A stretch of DNA of 64,000 nucleotides, taken from positions 276,023-340,022 of the forward strand of contig NZXG01000038.1 of the NCBI GenBank assembly GCA_002701845.1, written 5' to 3'. The DNA comes from Pseudomonadales bacterium (GTDB lineage: Bacteria > Pseudomonadota > Gammaproteobacteria > Pseudomonadales > Ketobacteraceae). Numbering within the stretch: the stretch's first letter is position 1; the number at the start of each line of letters is the position of its first letter. The notes beneath the pieces are model-generated. The model was not told the DNA's origin. It did not search any database and was given only the letters and a program-made list of their open reading frames with translations. Below are positions 28,678 through 37,798 of the stretch, piece by piece. The translations under genes were made by a program, and so were the position numbers.

Positions 28678-29457
28678 TCAGTCCGGATACCACTGCAGCG
28701 GATCAAGCCGATAGAACCGCTGGAATTGATCATAAAGCCGGGGATGGTGGCGGTGCAGCAAACGGGGTCTTTCAAAAAAGGTTTCAGTCACCACCGCAAA
28801 AAACTCCGCCGGGGAACTGGCACCGTAGTCGTCAATCACCGCAGGTTCGTCCCGGGCCACTGCCTGTTGCAGTTCAGCGTAAGCCCGACTCAAAACCTGC
28901 TGCCACTGGGGATACTGTTGCGGATCAGTTAACACCGGCAGGCCGTCCACCTGCCAGTTCTCCTCATCCAGTTTATGGGCAAACTCATGCATCACCACAT
29001 TGTGGCCATCCCGATCATCCCGCGCGCCATTTAATACCTGATCCCAGGCCAGTACCACCGGCCCCCGATGCCAGGATTCCCCCAGCCGTGCCGAAACCGT
29101 ATCGGAATGAATGACACCATCACGCTCGGTGACCGGCACCACAAAGGTGTCGGGATAGACCAGGATCGTCTGGAAACCCGGATAATAGTCCGTTGGCTGA
29201 TTCAATATTAACAGGCAGGCCTGGGCGGCAATAAGCACCCGCACCGGCTCGGTGACCTCCATGCCATTGCAACCCACGAACACCTTTTCATCCAGAAAAA
29301 CCTGAATATGGCCGAGTAACCGCCGGCGCAGATCCGCCGGCAACCTGCGATACAACGGAAACTCCCGCCGCAGCAGTTCATGCCAGGCCGGCGGCACTTC
29401 CGTAGCCAATAACCGCTGGCGGCGCCGCTGCTTCCGCCGGACCCGAAACCGGGACAT
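28678..29457 (-). CDS. mtfA: MtfA-type zinc peptidase (Mlc titration factor A family)
   Basis: 259 aa from ATG 29457. The gluzincin site is HEFAH (H157, E158, H161) with DEENW following. E. coli MtfA binds the Mlc repressor and is a peptidase. Upstream of the ATG the same frame stays open for about 20 codons back to CTG 29511 and encodes a hydrophobic segment (LLYLILLSLPAGWLLWYL). So the true protein may start at CTG and carry a membrane anchor, as many relatives do. That extension begins right at the stop of the thioredoxin-like gene, suggesting coupling. Confidence 0.88.
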   Translation of the reverse strand: MSRFRVRRKQRRRQRLLATEVPPAWHELLRREFPLYRRLPADLRRRLLGHIQVFLDEKVFVGCNGMEVTEPVRVLIAAQACLLILNQPTDYYPGFQTILVYPDTFVVPVTERDGVIHSDTVSARLGESWHRGPVVLAWDQVLNGARDDRDGHNVVMHEFAHKLDEENWQVDGLPVLTDPQQYPQWQQVLSRAYAELQQAVARDEPAVIDDYGASSPAEFFAVVTETFFERPRLLHRHHPRLYDQFQRFYRLDPLQWYPD

Positions 29458-29512
29458 CAGGTACCAGAGCAGCCAGCCCGCCGGCAGTGAAAGCAGAATC
29501 AGATACAGCAGC

Positions 29513-29974
29513 TTACTTTAACTCCCGCAGCAGGTTCGCCAGATACTCCGTATTACCCGGCGGCAGAAAAAACTCGTAGCGGCTGCTGCGATAGGGACTG
29601 GTCATGATTTCCCGGTTACGATCAATAATGTACGTTCTTGGCACGTAATCTCCATCCAGACTGTATTGCTCCAGATACTGCGTGTCCCGATCCTGGTCCA
29701 GACGAATCAGGATCACATTGTCACTGGCATCCACCACTTGCGGATCATGAAACATGCGAGAGAACTGCTTGCAGGTGGGGCACCAGTCCGCGTACACAAT
29801 CAGCACTATGTTTTTATCCTGCGCCGCGGCCGCCTGCAACCCGGCCTCATAGTGGTACCACTGCACCGCCGTACTGTTCCAGTCAATGGGCTGTTGCCGT
29901 TGCAGATAGAGCAGCAACAGGGCCAGAGGGATGGCAACCGCAACGGCGGCAATCAATAATTGGCGTCGATTCAT
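29513..29974 (-). CDS. Membrane-anchored thioredoxin-like protein
   Basis: 153 aa from ATG 29974 (a second ATG lies at 29983). An N-terminal helix (about 5-24) anchors a periplasmic thioredoxin fold with active site YADWCPTCK, followed by RLDQD and a cis-Pro region VPRTYI. The CPTC centre and long N-terminal helix resemble the C-terminal domain of DsbD. Likely a thiol reductase or disulfide-transfer protein. Upstream of and possibly coupled to mtfA. Confidence 0.82.
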   Translation of the reverse strand: MNRRQLLIAAVAVAIPLALLLLYLQRQQPIDWNSTAVQWYHYEAGLQAAAAQDKNIVLIVYADWCPTCKQFSRMFHDPQVVDASDNVILIRLDQDRDTQYLEQYSLDGDYVPRTYIIDRNREIMTSPYRSSRYEFFLPPGNTEYLANLLRELK

Positions 29975-30256
29975 GGCGTACATTCCCGCTGCCGCTCTGC
30001 CGCGGACCGAAGTGGGGTTACGGAGGCCGCTATTCTATCACCAATATATACCACCAGTGAGAGCTGACAGACCGTCATCCCCCGGGACCGCGTATCAAGA
30101 GTCTCCCCGCAGCAGGCTGATAGGCAGGTAAGCAGGTTACATTCTGTCTACCTTCGATATTGAGTAACCACCCGCCGGATTGCACCATGACGATTAGTAA
30201 AGCCAGGCCCCAGGGCAGTTCCTGGCTTTCGCCACTCTACCCCAGGGGAACTCACC

Positions 30257-30979
30257 ATGAAACACCGGCACTCAAATACCTGCTCACTGCGATTGTTATT
30301 GCTGCTTTCGGGAATCATTACTATGTCTGCCTGCGGCGACGCTTCCGGGCCCACCCGGGAGCAGCTGGTGGCGGAGTTTCCCACCGTTGAGCGGGGCAGC
30401 ACCCGGCCGGAAAACCCGGAAATACTCTGTCCGTTTGTGCGCATGCTGGAGCGTTCCGGACTGCTCGATCAGACGCTGGCGGAGCAGGAGACACTGGAGG
30501 TCTCAACCACGGAACTGACAGCCGCCGCCGACGTTTTCGGTTGTGCACCATTGGAGTGTGGCACGGTGGCTGCCACGGTGGCAGTGGGTCAACCCGGGGC
30601 CGCGGGGGTGGACATCGGCCGCCTGCATCAGGCCGCCGGGATCGCCCATGACTGTGGACTGACTTTTGCGAAAGGCGCCACCCAAGTCACCGAAGCAAGG
30701 AGACAGGCCACCCTCGACCGCCTGGCACTGCTGGCGGATGAGCAGGGACGCCTGACTTACCCTGATCTGCTGGAGGTCAAACTGGCCACCTGCGCCGAAG
30801 AAGACGTGACGATTACAGGTGCCGGCCGCACCGAGACCAAGCTGATCTTTGCCTATCTTGGGGGCGTCGACAACGGTTATATCACGCTGTACGACGTGGA
30901 AAGCTTTTTGTACGCCAGCATGCCTGCGGTGAAAACCCGGTACGAGGTGGATCTGGGCCTGTTAAGCAAGGTCAGGTAG
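30257..30979 (+). CDS. Predicted lipoprotein of unknown function
   Basis: 240 aa. A type II signal ends in the lipobox MSAC, Cys about residue 25. ATG 30257 has an AGGGGAAC site. The mature part has several cysteines (ILCPF, FGCAPLECG, HDCGL, LATCAEE), so disulfides are likely. The region CPFVRMLERSGLL faintly recalls the haem-ligating CPxLNxLANHG of fungal-type chloroperoxidases, but the essential pattern is incomplete, so I assign no function. Its end is 4 bases from the convergent cheB. Confidence 0.7.
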   Translation: MKHRHSNTCSLRLLLLLSGIITMSACGDASGPTREQLVAEFPTVERGSTRPENPEILCPFVRMLERSGLLDQTLAEQETLEVSTTELTAAADVFGCAPLECGTVAATVAVGQPGAAGVDIGRLHQAAGIAHDCGLTFAKGATQVTEARRQATLDRLALLADEQGRLTYPDLLEVKLATCAEEDVTITGAGRTETKLIFAYLGGVDNGYITLYDVESFLYASMPAVKTRYEVDLGLLSKVR

Positions 30980-30983
30980 ACGA

Positions 30984-31694
30984 TCAGGATGTTCCAGGGC
31001 GATTTTCCGGCAGATCAATGGCTGCCGGATCCTGCTTGATGCGCCGGGCGGCAATGGCTGCCTGTCCGGCAACGTCACGCTGGTCCGACGCCATATGGTG
31101 GTGCGCCAACTCGCAAAACAGCTTGGGCATATCCTTCAATGGCAACACATACAGGGGATGATCGTTGAGCAGGGCATTCAACGGCAGGTGCGGGTCGTAG
31201 GCGTCGGCAGGTGACTGCGCTATGGTGATGCCCCCCTGAAAAGTGGTTTCCCGCAGGCCTTCCACGCCGTCATCAAGTTTGCCGGTAAGCAATACCGAGA
31301 TGGCCCGCTCCTTGTATTCCCTGGCACCGCTTTTGAACAACACGTCAATGCTGGGCCGCCACTCTTCGGTGTCCGGTTTTTCCAGCAAAACAATGCGGTT
31401 GTCCTCCAACGCCAGGTGCCTGTTGTCCTGCGGCAGGTAGATGGTGCCACCGTTCACCGGATGGCCAGCCTCCGCCACCACCACTTTTAATTTGGTTTTG
31501 CTGGCGAGGATACTGTGGAGCATCTGGCTGGTATCAGCACCTTCCCGGCGCCGATGCAACAGAAAAAACAAAGGCGACGGAAAATCTTCCGGCAACCGCT
31601 GGGCGAGAAACTCCAGTGCCTTGACTCCTCCGGAGGAGGCACCGATAAAAAATACCGGATTAAGGCCCGGATAGCGTAATTCGATCTGTTCCAT
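30984..31694 (-). CDS. CheB-type methylesterase, stand-alone domain without receiver
   Basis: 236 aa. Contains the catalytic serine S20 in GASSGG, the histidine in FFLLHRR and the aspartate in LLTGKLDDGVEGL. Canonical CheB removes receptor methyl groups and carries an N-terminal receiver; none is present here. It starts 3 bases after the stop of the CheB-CheR hybrid kinase gene, so the two form an operon, and it may substitute or compete for the CheB domain of that hybrid. Confidence 0.88.
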   Translation of the reverse strand: MEQIELRYPGLNPVFFIGASSGGVKALEFLAQRLPEDFPSPLFFLLHRRREGADTSQMLHSILASKTKLKVVVAEAGHPVNGGTIYLPQDNRHLALEDNRIVLLEKPDTEEWRPSIDVLFKSGAREYKERAISVLLTGKLDDGVEGLRETTFQGGITIAQSPADAYDPHLPLNALLNDHPLYVLPLKDMPKLFCELAHHHMASDQRDVAGQAAIAARRIKQDPAAIDLPENRPGTS

Positions 31695-31697
31695 CTG

Positions 31698-34600
31698 TCA
31701 TTTCATATGCTGCAGCAAAGTGGCTTTGAGCTTCACCATATCCAGGGGTTTTGGTAGAAAATCGTGCATACCGGCTTTACGGCACCTTTCAATAATCTCA
31801 TTTTGAACGTGGGCTGTAACCGCGATCACCCGATAGTCCTGTTGACTGTGCTGCTGGTATTCCTGCAAGCGCTCAAAAAACTCAAAACCGTTCATCCCTT
31901 CCATCTGCAGGTCCAGCAGTATGATGGAGTACGGAGTGCAGCGCAGGATGTCCAAACCTTCCGGCCCACTTTCGGCAATATCATAGTGCAAACCCAATTC
32001 ATCCAGAAATGCTGACAATACGAAAATATTGGAGCGGTTGTCCTCCACGATGAGAATCCGGTTGGCATCCAGCTGTTCCCGGGGAATCTCCGACCCCATG
32101 ATAAGCTCACGGTCAATCTGGGCTCTGTCGGACTCCCGCAGCGGCAGGGTTACCTCGAACTCGGTACCGACGCCCTTTTCACTTTTTACCACGATTTCAC
32201 CCAGCATCAAGTCCACTAATTCCTTGACAATGGACAAACCAAGGCCGGTGCCACCGAAGCGTCGGGATATGGAGGAATCCGCCTGGGTAAATTTATCAAA
32301 GATATGGCGGATTTCCGCCTGCTCCATGCCAACTCCGGTATCCCTGACGTTTATCACCACCTGGTGGAAGTTACCCTGATCCTGCCCCGACACCGACAAT
32401 TCAATATGACCCCGCTCGGTAAACTTCACGGCATTGGACAGCAGATTGCCAATCACCTGTTGCAGCCTTAGCGGGTCACCCACAAAGCGTTTGGGCAGGC
32501 TACTGTCCATATGCGAAATCAACGCCACCTCATGCCGCGATGCCTGTACCGAGTAGATCTCCACCAATTCAGCAATAATCTTCTGCATGGAAAAATCGGT
32601 GGACTCCAGCTCTACCTGACCGGCTTCCAGCTTGGCGAAGTCCAGCAACTCATCCAACAGATTTTTCAGGCTGCCAGTGGAGCTTTCCAAAATATCCAGA
32701 ATCTTTTCCCGTTTGGCGGGATCGTTGATCTGCAGCCGTAACAATTCACTGACGCCGGCAATGGCGTTCAGTGGTGTGCGAATTTCATGACTGACATTGG
32801 CCAGGAACTCGCTTTTCGCAACATTGGCTTCCTGCGCTTTCTTCCGACTCAATTCCAGTTCCTCCTGCTGGCGAATCAAGTCGGTGTTATCGACGAAGCT
32901 CAGAATTACACCCACAACCACATCATCGGAATGCTGGTAGGGAGTCACGTAGAGCAGATAATGCCGATCCCCCCGCTCCAGCCTGACCTTACGAGTACTG
33001 CCCACCGCGATTGCGGCTTTCACCAGCGCGGGAATCTCCGCACCCTTAAGATCAGCGGGCAGTATCCGATACAGATTCTGCTTTTCATCCGCAATGGCAA
33101 AAAATTCTTTCGCCGCCTCATTGATGCGGATCAGATTGCCGTCGTTATCGATATAAACCAGGGGAAACGGCAATGAATTCTTGATATTGGCTAACTGCGT
33201 GGTGACCTGTTCCAACGCCGAAGACTTGGCATTCAATTCGTCGTTGAGTGTCACCAACTCCTCGTTGGTGGACTGTAACTCCTCATTGGTGGTTTCCAAC
33301 TCTTCATTGGAAGACTGCAACTCCTCATTGGATGACTGCAGCTCCTCATTCATCGACTGCAGTTCTTCGTTGGATGTCTCCAGCTCCTCAATCACCGTTT
33401 GCAGATGCTCGCGAGCCATGGACAACTCATCTTCCAGTTCATTGATCCGGCTGCTGTCGGCCGGGTCAGTTGCCGTGGCTGATTCAACTTTGTCGCTGGT
33501 TTTCTGAAAACACACCAGCAAAAACTTCTCCGCCGCATCGTCCATGACCACCGGGTATACCATCACCCGGGCCACGTACACCGTTCCGTCCCTCGCCACT
33601 TTGCGCTCCTGGCCCTTGGCCAGGGTCTTGGTGCGTAGCGCCTTGAATACCAACGGCCGCACATCCTGACGAAACACATCAATAACGATTTCACCCAGAT
33701 TCAGCGATGGTTTGCCACGCCCCAGTCGCAGGTAAGTGGCGGCCTCGCCGTAAACATGTTCAATATCCAGATTATCGTTGATCAGCACCGACGCCTCACC
33801 CAACTGTTCGACGAAGGTCTGCGGCAGGTCGGGTACCTTGTCAGTCTCGGCGGGCTGCTTGTCGGAGATCTTGGAATAATAGGGGGTCTTGCCAGTGACA
33901 AAATAGCGGTTGGGCGTTACCGAAGTGACGCTGCGCTTTTGAAAAATCCGTTCCTTGCTACGCACCGGTCGAAACAGATCGGTAACCTGGGAAGTACTTT
34001 CGGATTTGCCCAAAAACAAATAGCCGGAAGCTGCCAATGAATAATGAAAAATACTGTAGACCTTTTTCTGCAGGTCATGCTCAAAGTAAATCAGCAGATT
34101 TCTGCAGGTGATCAGGTCGATGCGCAAAAATGGCGGATCATCAATGATGTTATGGCCGGAAAACAGAACCAGACTCTTTAACTCTTTGATGACCTCGTAG
34201 CTGTCATCCCCCCGCCGGATGAAATACCGGCTCTTGAATTCCGGCGGCACATCTTCCAGTGAGGATTCGCTGTATATCCCCCGTCGTGCCACCCCCAGCG
34301 CATCGGAATCCACATCGGTGGCGAAGATCTGGTAGTTACGGTCCTCCAGGTTAGCCGGCCCACCCACTGACTCCGCCAGCAGAATCGCCAGACTATAGGC
34401 CTCTTCGCCGGTGGCGCAACCCACCACCCACAGGCGCAGGGGCTCCTGATTATGACGCCTGCGTAAAATATCCTTGAGCACGGTCTCCAATTGCAAAAAA
34501 GCTTCCCGATCCCGGAAGAAACTGGTGACTGAGATCAGAATATCTTTATAGAGCAATACCACTTCTTCCGGATCCCCCCGCACCAGATCCACATACTGAT

Positions 34601-35357
34601 CAAAATCAGTGAGTCCATTGGCGATCATGCGACGCTCGATGCGGCGTTGCAGCGTGGCTTTCTTGTATTGCTTGAACGAGACGCCACAGTGGCGGCGAAT
34701 GATGGTAAACAGCTCGGAAAACCGGTCCCGCGCCTCATCCTGCTCCAGTTTCAGGCGCAGATTCTGCGGTACGTGAGAGCTCAGTTTATTCAGGTGCTCG
34801 GCGATCTGTTCCGGTGCCAGAACGAAATCAACACAGTCCGTATCCTGCGCTGATTTGGGCATGCCGTAATAGGCGGCGGTCTCTTCGGTCTGAGCAAAGG
34901 TACAGCCGCCGGAAGCACGGATCATCTTAATACCATGGGCCCCATCGGAACCGGTTCCGGACAAAATAATCCCCACTGCCCGTTCTTTCTTTTGTTCCGC
35001 CAGGGAGGTGAAAAGGTTGTTCACTGACGGCTTGGGAATGTTGGCATCAGACACCCGGGTCAACCGCAGGCGATTGCCCTCCACCGAAACATCGTGCTGG
35101 GGTGGCGTGACATACACCACGTTGGGCACCGCCTCCATGCCGTCCTCCACGGTTTCCACCCGGATTTCGGTGATCCGCTGCACCAGTTCGGTCAACATGC
35201 TGTCGTGTTTGGGGGAGAGATGCTGCGCCACGATATAGACGGCATTGGCCTGGTTGGAGAGGGCCTGACACAGGCTCTTAATGGCCTCCAGCCCGCCGGC
35301 GGAAGCACCAATGCCCACCCAAAATTGCTCTTGCTCTATGGTTGCCAGATTGTTCAT
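31698..35357 (-). CDS. CheB-CheR-PAS-histidine kinase-receiver hybrid
   Basis: About 1219 aa from ATG 35357 (a GTG at 35408 is in frame). Order: CheB methylesterase (about 10-190, GASAGG), CheR methyltransferase (200-480, VVGCATGEEAYSLAILLAE), a region with a PAS-like fold, a heptad coiled coil of repeated (S/T)NEELQ units (about 645-725), a PAS domain, HisKA (SHEIRTPLNAI), HATPase (GTGLGLSIVKEL) and a C-terminal receiver (ILIVEDNRSN, acceptor in ILLDLQM). All catalytic motifs look intact. Such hybrids join receptor-methylation enzymes to phosphorelay; partners are unknown. It is cotranscribed with the free CheB. Confidence 0.92.
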   Translation of the reverse strand: MNNLATIEQEQFWVGIGASAGGLEAIKSLCQALSNQANAVYIVAQHLSPKHDSMLTELVQRITEIRVETVEDGMEAVPNVVYVTPPQHDVSVEGNRLRLTRVSDANIPKPSVNNLFTSLAEQKKERAVGIILSGTGSDGAHGIKMIRASGGCTFAQTEETAAYYGMPKSAQDTDCVDFVLAPEQIAEHLNKLSSHVPQNLRLKLEQDEARDRFSELFTIIRRHCGVSFKQYKKATLQRRIERRMIANGLTDFDQYVDLVRGDPEEVVLLYKDILISVTSFFRDREAFLQLETVLKDILRRRHNQEPLRLWVVGCATGEEAYSLAILLAESVGGPANLEDRNYQIFATDVDSDALGVARRGIYSESSLEDVPPEFKSRYFIRRGDDSYEVIKELKSLVLFSGHNIIDDPPFLRIDLITCRNLLIYFEHDLQKKVYSIFHYSLAASGYLFLGKSESTSQVTDLFRPVRSKERIFQKRSVTSVTPNRYFVTGKTPYYSKISDKQPAETDKVPDLPQTFVEQLGEASVLINDNLDIEHVYGEAATYLRLGRGKPSLNLGEIVIDVFRQDVRPLVFKALRTKTLAKGQERKVARDGTVYVARVMVYPVVMDDAAEKFLLVCFQKTSDKVESATATDPADSSRINELEDELSMAREHLQTVIEELETSNEELQSMNEELQSSNEELQSSNEELETTNEELQSTNEELVTLNDELNAKSSALEQVTTQLANIKNSLPFPLVYIDNDGNLIRINEAAKEFFAIADEKQNLYRILPADLKGAEIPALVKAAIAVGSTRKVRLERGDRHYLLYVTPYQHSDDVVVGVILSFVDNTDLIRQQEELELSRKKAQEANVAKSEFLANVSHEIRTPLNAIAGVSELLRLQINDPAKREKILDILESSTGSLKNLLDELLDFAKLEAGQVELESTDFSMQKIIAELVEIYSVQASRHEVALISHMDSSLPKRFVGDPLRLQQVIGNLLSNAVKFTERGHIELSVSGQDQGNFHQVVINVRDTGVGMEQAEIRHIFDKFTQADSSISRRFGGTGLGLSIVKELVDLMLGEIVVKSEKGVGTEFEVTLPLRESDRAQIDRELIMGSEIPREQLDANRILIVEDNRSNIFVLSAFLDELGLHYDIAESGPEGLDILRCTPYSIILLDLQMEGMNGFEFFERLQEYQQHSQQDYRVIAVTAHVQNEIIERCRKAGMHDFLPKPLDMVKLKATLLQHMK

Positions 35358-35952
35358 AGCGGGTCTGTTTCCGCGTGTTGGTTTAGCCTGACTGTCCGCG
35401 GCCGGCACGGAATCCCCGGGCTGGAGTGCTGATTGCCAGGGCCACGCGCACGGACCGCTTCGGTGCCGGACAGGTGATGGACAGTGAATCGGTGGTTGAG
35501 GCGAGGGCGGGAACGAATCGACCTAAAATCTGGTGGGGCTGCAACCGGAAGATGACTGAGCGCCTTTGCCTGAGCCAGGGTTCATTTTTTTGCAGTATAT
35601 TGATAAACGGTATTCAGAACAACGCCGGACAGGCCCTGGACGGGACTGCGCTTCCGTCGTCAAGTGATTGAAAAGCCTGGCTAATCTGGCAGCATATCAG
35701 CACAATCTGATATGCAATCGCCATAACCACTCATTATGTGAGGTTTTGCATTAGGCGGAGATTTTAGCTGGCGCGGATCAGCCAGACCACCGCCCTTATC
35801 AAATCTGAGGGTGAGGATAGGCCGACGCAAAGTTCCTGCTATCAGATGAACTGTTCCATACCCCTTTAACCTTTATTTGAGTAAGGTTAAAGGGGTTTAT
35901 AAGACTCTCAGGTCACCGTGCGGGAAACCGAAAGTCCCGGGCCCTGAACTGC
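35358..35952. other. Intergenic region with long inverted repeat
   Basis: A 595-base gap between the starts of the hybrid kinase gene (leftward) and the stop of the LuxR-hydrolase gene. The only structure I see is the stem-loop at 35861-35895. The 81-codon rightward frame at its left end looks like chance. Composition is more AT-rich than the genes around it. Confidence 0.6.
35861..35895. terminator. Perfect 13-bp inverted repeat (terminator or operator)
   Basis: CCCCTTTAACCTT pairs perfectly with AAGGTTAAAGGGG around a 9-base loop. It lies 58 bases beyond the stop of the LuxR-hydrolase gene and could end its transcript, although no T-run follows on that strand; on the plus strand TTTAT follows. 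Confidence 0.7.
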
Positions 35953-37692
35953 TCACATGGAAAACGGCAGATGTTGAATTCTGTGCTCCATCCATTGGTC
36001 CAGCACCGCATCTATTTCCCGGTAGAGCATGCCCGCCCAGCCCTGCCCCGCCAGCGGCAGCAAAACCGGTTGTACCAGCGCATCCTCCAATCGGGCGCGG
36101 TGGTAACTGGCCAGGGGATCGGCATCGCCACACACCAGATACACCGGACACCGCACCGCCGACAGGGCAAATCCCCAATCCGAAAACAGTAAAATCTGGG
36201 TGGCGCTGAGGGCACTGATGCCCTGGCGAATGGATTCCCGCACGGCGGTGAGAATCTGCGGATAGATATGAGGCTCGCGCACCACCCGACTGTTATCCTG
36301 ACCGATAATGTCGATAAAGCGATGCAGGGCTTTTTCCGGATCCCGGGAAAAGTGCGCGTAAGCCACATAGGTGGCCTTGTGGATCAACTTGGGCATCCGC
36401 CGGGCCACCAGAAACACCGCTTTATAGTACACCGGCATGGTGGCTTCGTAACGCTCCAGGCGGCTGTCCACCGGCGCCGCCCCTTCCAGTAAAATGACAT
36501 CCCGCACCCGCTGCGGTGCCCGGCAGGCCACCGCCAGGGCAAACGCACTGCTGAAATCCGCCGCCAGCAGAGTGCAGCGGTCGATGCCCAAGCCCTCCAG
36601 CAGTTCCAGCAGATCGCCGGCCCAGTCCAGCAGGCTATGGTTGGGCAGTGGGTCACTGAGGCCATAGCCCGGCCGGTCGGGGATGATCAGCCGCAGACCC
36701 CGCTGGCGAAACACCTGATGATCCACCGGATCCAGGCGGCAGGTGAACATCCCATGGCAATGCACCACCACCTGATCACTGGGACCACCACTGTCGGAAT
36801 AGGTGATTTGGCGGCCGTCACTCAGGGTAAAGCGCTGCGCGGCTCCGGACTGTGGCTGCAATGCCGCGCCCGTGGCAGCACCCGCCGCAACAAACTGCCG
36901 TGCCTGTAAAATCAGGTTGGACTGACGACCGGCGCGGGTTTTCGCCAGTATGCCTTTTACCTGGGTGCGCACGGTATGCACGCTCTTGCAGCGCTGTTTC
37001 GCCACTTCGTTAACGCTCAGGCCATTGGTCAGCAGGGTCAGTATTTCCGTTTCCCCGGCAGTCAGCCCATGGTGCTGCGCATAGGCCGACACATTCTGCC
37101 CGGGCGTGGCGTTGGCGTTTTCATTCAGCAGCAGACAGACATGATGCACCGCCTGCTGCCGTTCCAAATCGAATTGCGACTGCTGATACAGGTAACAGGG
37201 AACCAGATGGCCCGGGTCCGACACAGACGCCAGATTAAACACCGCCGGTGGTAAAGGCTCTGCCCGCGGCACGCTGTACTGGGCCACCAGTTCCTCCAGC
37301 CGTTGTTGACTAAGCTCATGATCACAAATTACCGAATGCCCCTGCCGGCGCAGAAACACCCCGGCATCCAGCAAGCGTTGGGCCTGCTGATTGGTACCGC
37401 GTACGCTGAGATCAGGCCCCAGTTCCAGCATGGCCATGGGCATATTATTCAGCACCGACTCCAGCCGGAATTTGTCAGCGGCGGTCTGACACAGTTTTTC
37501 CGCCAGATTCAGTGCCAGCTGAAAATCCTGCAGCGCCGCTTCCGCTCCCACGCCCTCGGCCTGCTCTGGCTGGCTGAGCCGCAATGCCATGGCCTGCAAC
37601 AGTTCTGTGATTCGGTCCGGCTCCGCTGAGGTGTCCAGCAGCAACCGCTGCAGTTGAGTGTCCACTGGGTTCCCTATTTGATGCTTTTCCAA
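35953..37692 (-). CDS. PAS/LuxR-type regulator fused to an alpha/beta hydrolase
   Basis: 579 aa. The N-terminal region (about 80-200) is PAS-like. A LuxR/GerE helix-turn-helix (about 225-275) reads LTAGETEILTLLTNGLSVNEVA...KSVHTVRTQVKGIL. An alpha/beta hydrolase follows (about 300-570) with the oxyanion HCHG and late Asp in VCGDADPL. The nucleophile elbow, normally GxSxG, reads ADFSSA, so one or both glycines are replaced and activity is uncertain. It could be a one-component regulator that binds a lipid or ester in a hydrolase-derived pocket. It is divergent from the GlyGly-CTERM gene, its likely target. Confidence 0.85.
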   Translation of the reverse strand: MEKHQIGNPVDTQLQRLLLDTSAEPDRITELLQAMALRLSQPEQAEGVGAEAALQDFQLALNLAEKLCQTAADKFRLESVLNNMPMAMLELGPDLSVRGTNQQAQRLLDAGVFLRRQGHSVICDHELSQQRLEELVAQYSVPRAEPLPPAVFNLASVSDPGHLVPCYLYQQSQFDLERQQAVHHVCLLLNENANATPGQNVSAYAQHHGLTAGETEILTLLTNGLSVNEVAKQRCKSVHTVRTQVKGILAKTRAGRQSNLILQARQFVAAGAATGAALQPQSGAAQRFTLSDGRQITYSDSGGPSDQVVVHCHGMFTCRLDPVDHQVFRQRGLRLIIPDRPGYGLSDPLPNHSLLDWAGDLLELLEGLGIDRCTLLAADFSSAFALAVACRAPQRVRDVILLEGAAPVDSRLERYEATMPVYYKAVFLVARRMPKLIHKATYVAYAHFSRDPEKALHRFIDIIGQDNSRVVREPHIYPQILTAVRESIRQGISALSATQILLFSDWGFALSAVRCPVYLVCGDADPLASYHRARLEDALVQPVLLPLAGQGWAGMLYREIDAVLDQWMEHRIQHLPFSM

Positions 37693-37798
37693 TCAAGTAC
37701 AACCCAGTCCCCGGGCAAAAGCAAATTACACCATCTGGTGTATGGTGGCCGCCGCCGGCGGGCCCTAGACTCAAGTTTTTTTGGGGCAGGGCATCACT

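Noticed and set aside
30257..30979. Idea that the lipoprotein is a chloroperoxidase-like haem enzyme
   Set aside because: Only a loose CPF...L resemblance; the full haem-ligand motif is missing.
35426..35671. 81-codon frame in the large gap upstream of the CheBR hybrid
   Set aside because: Starts inside the hybrid gene's leader and shows no protein-like features.
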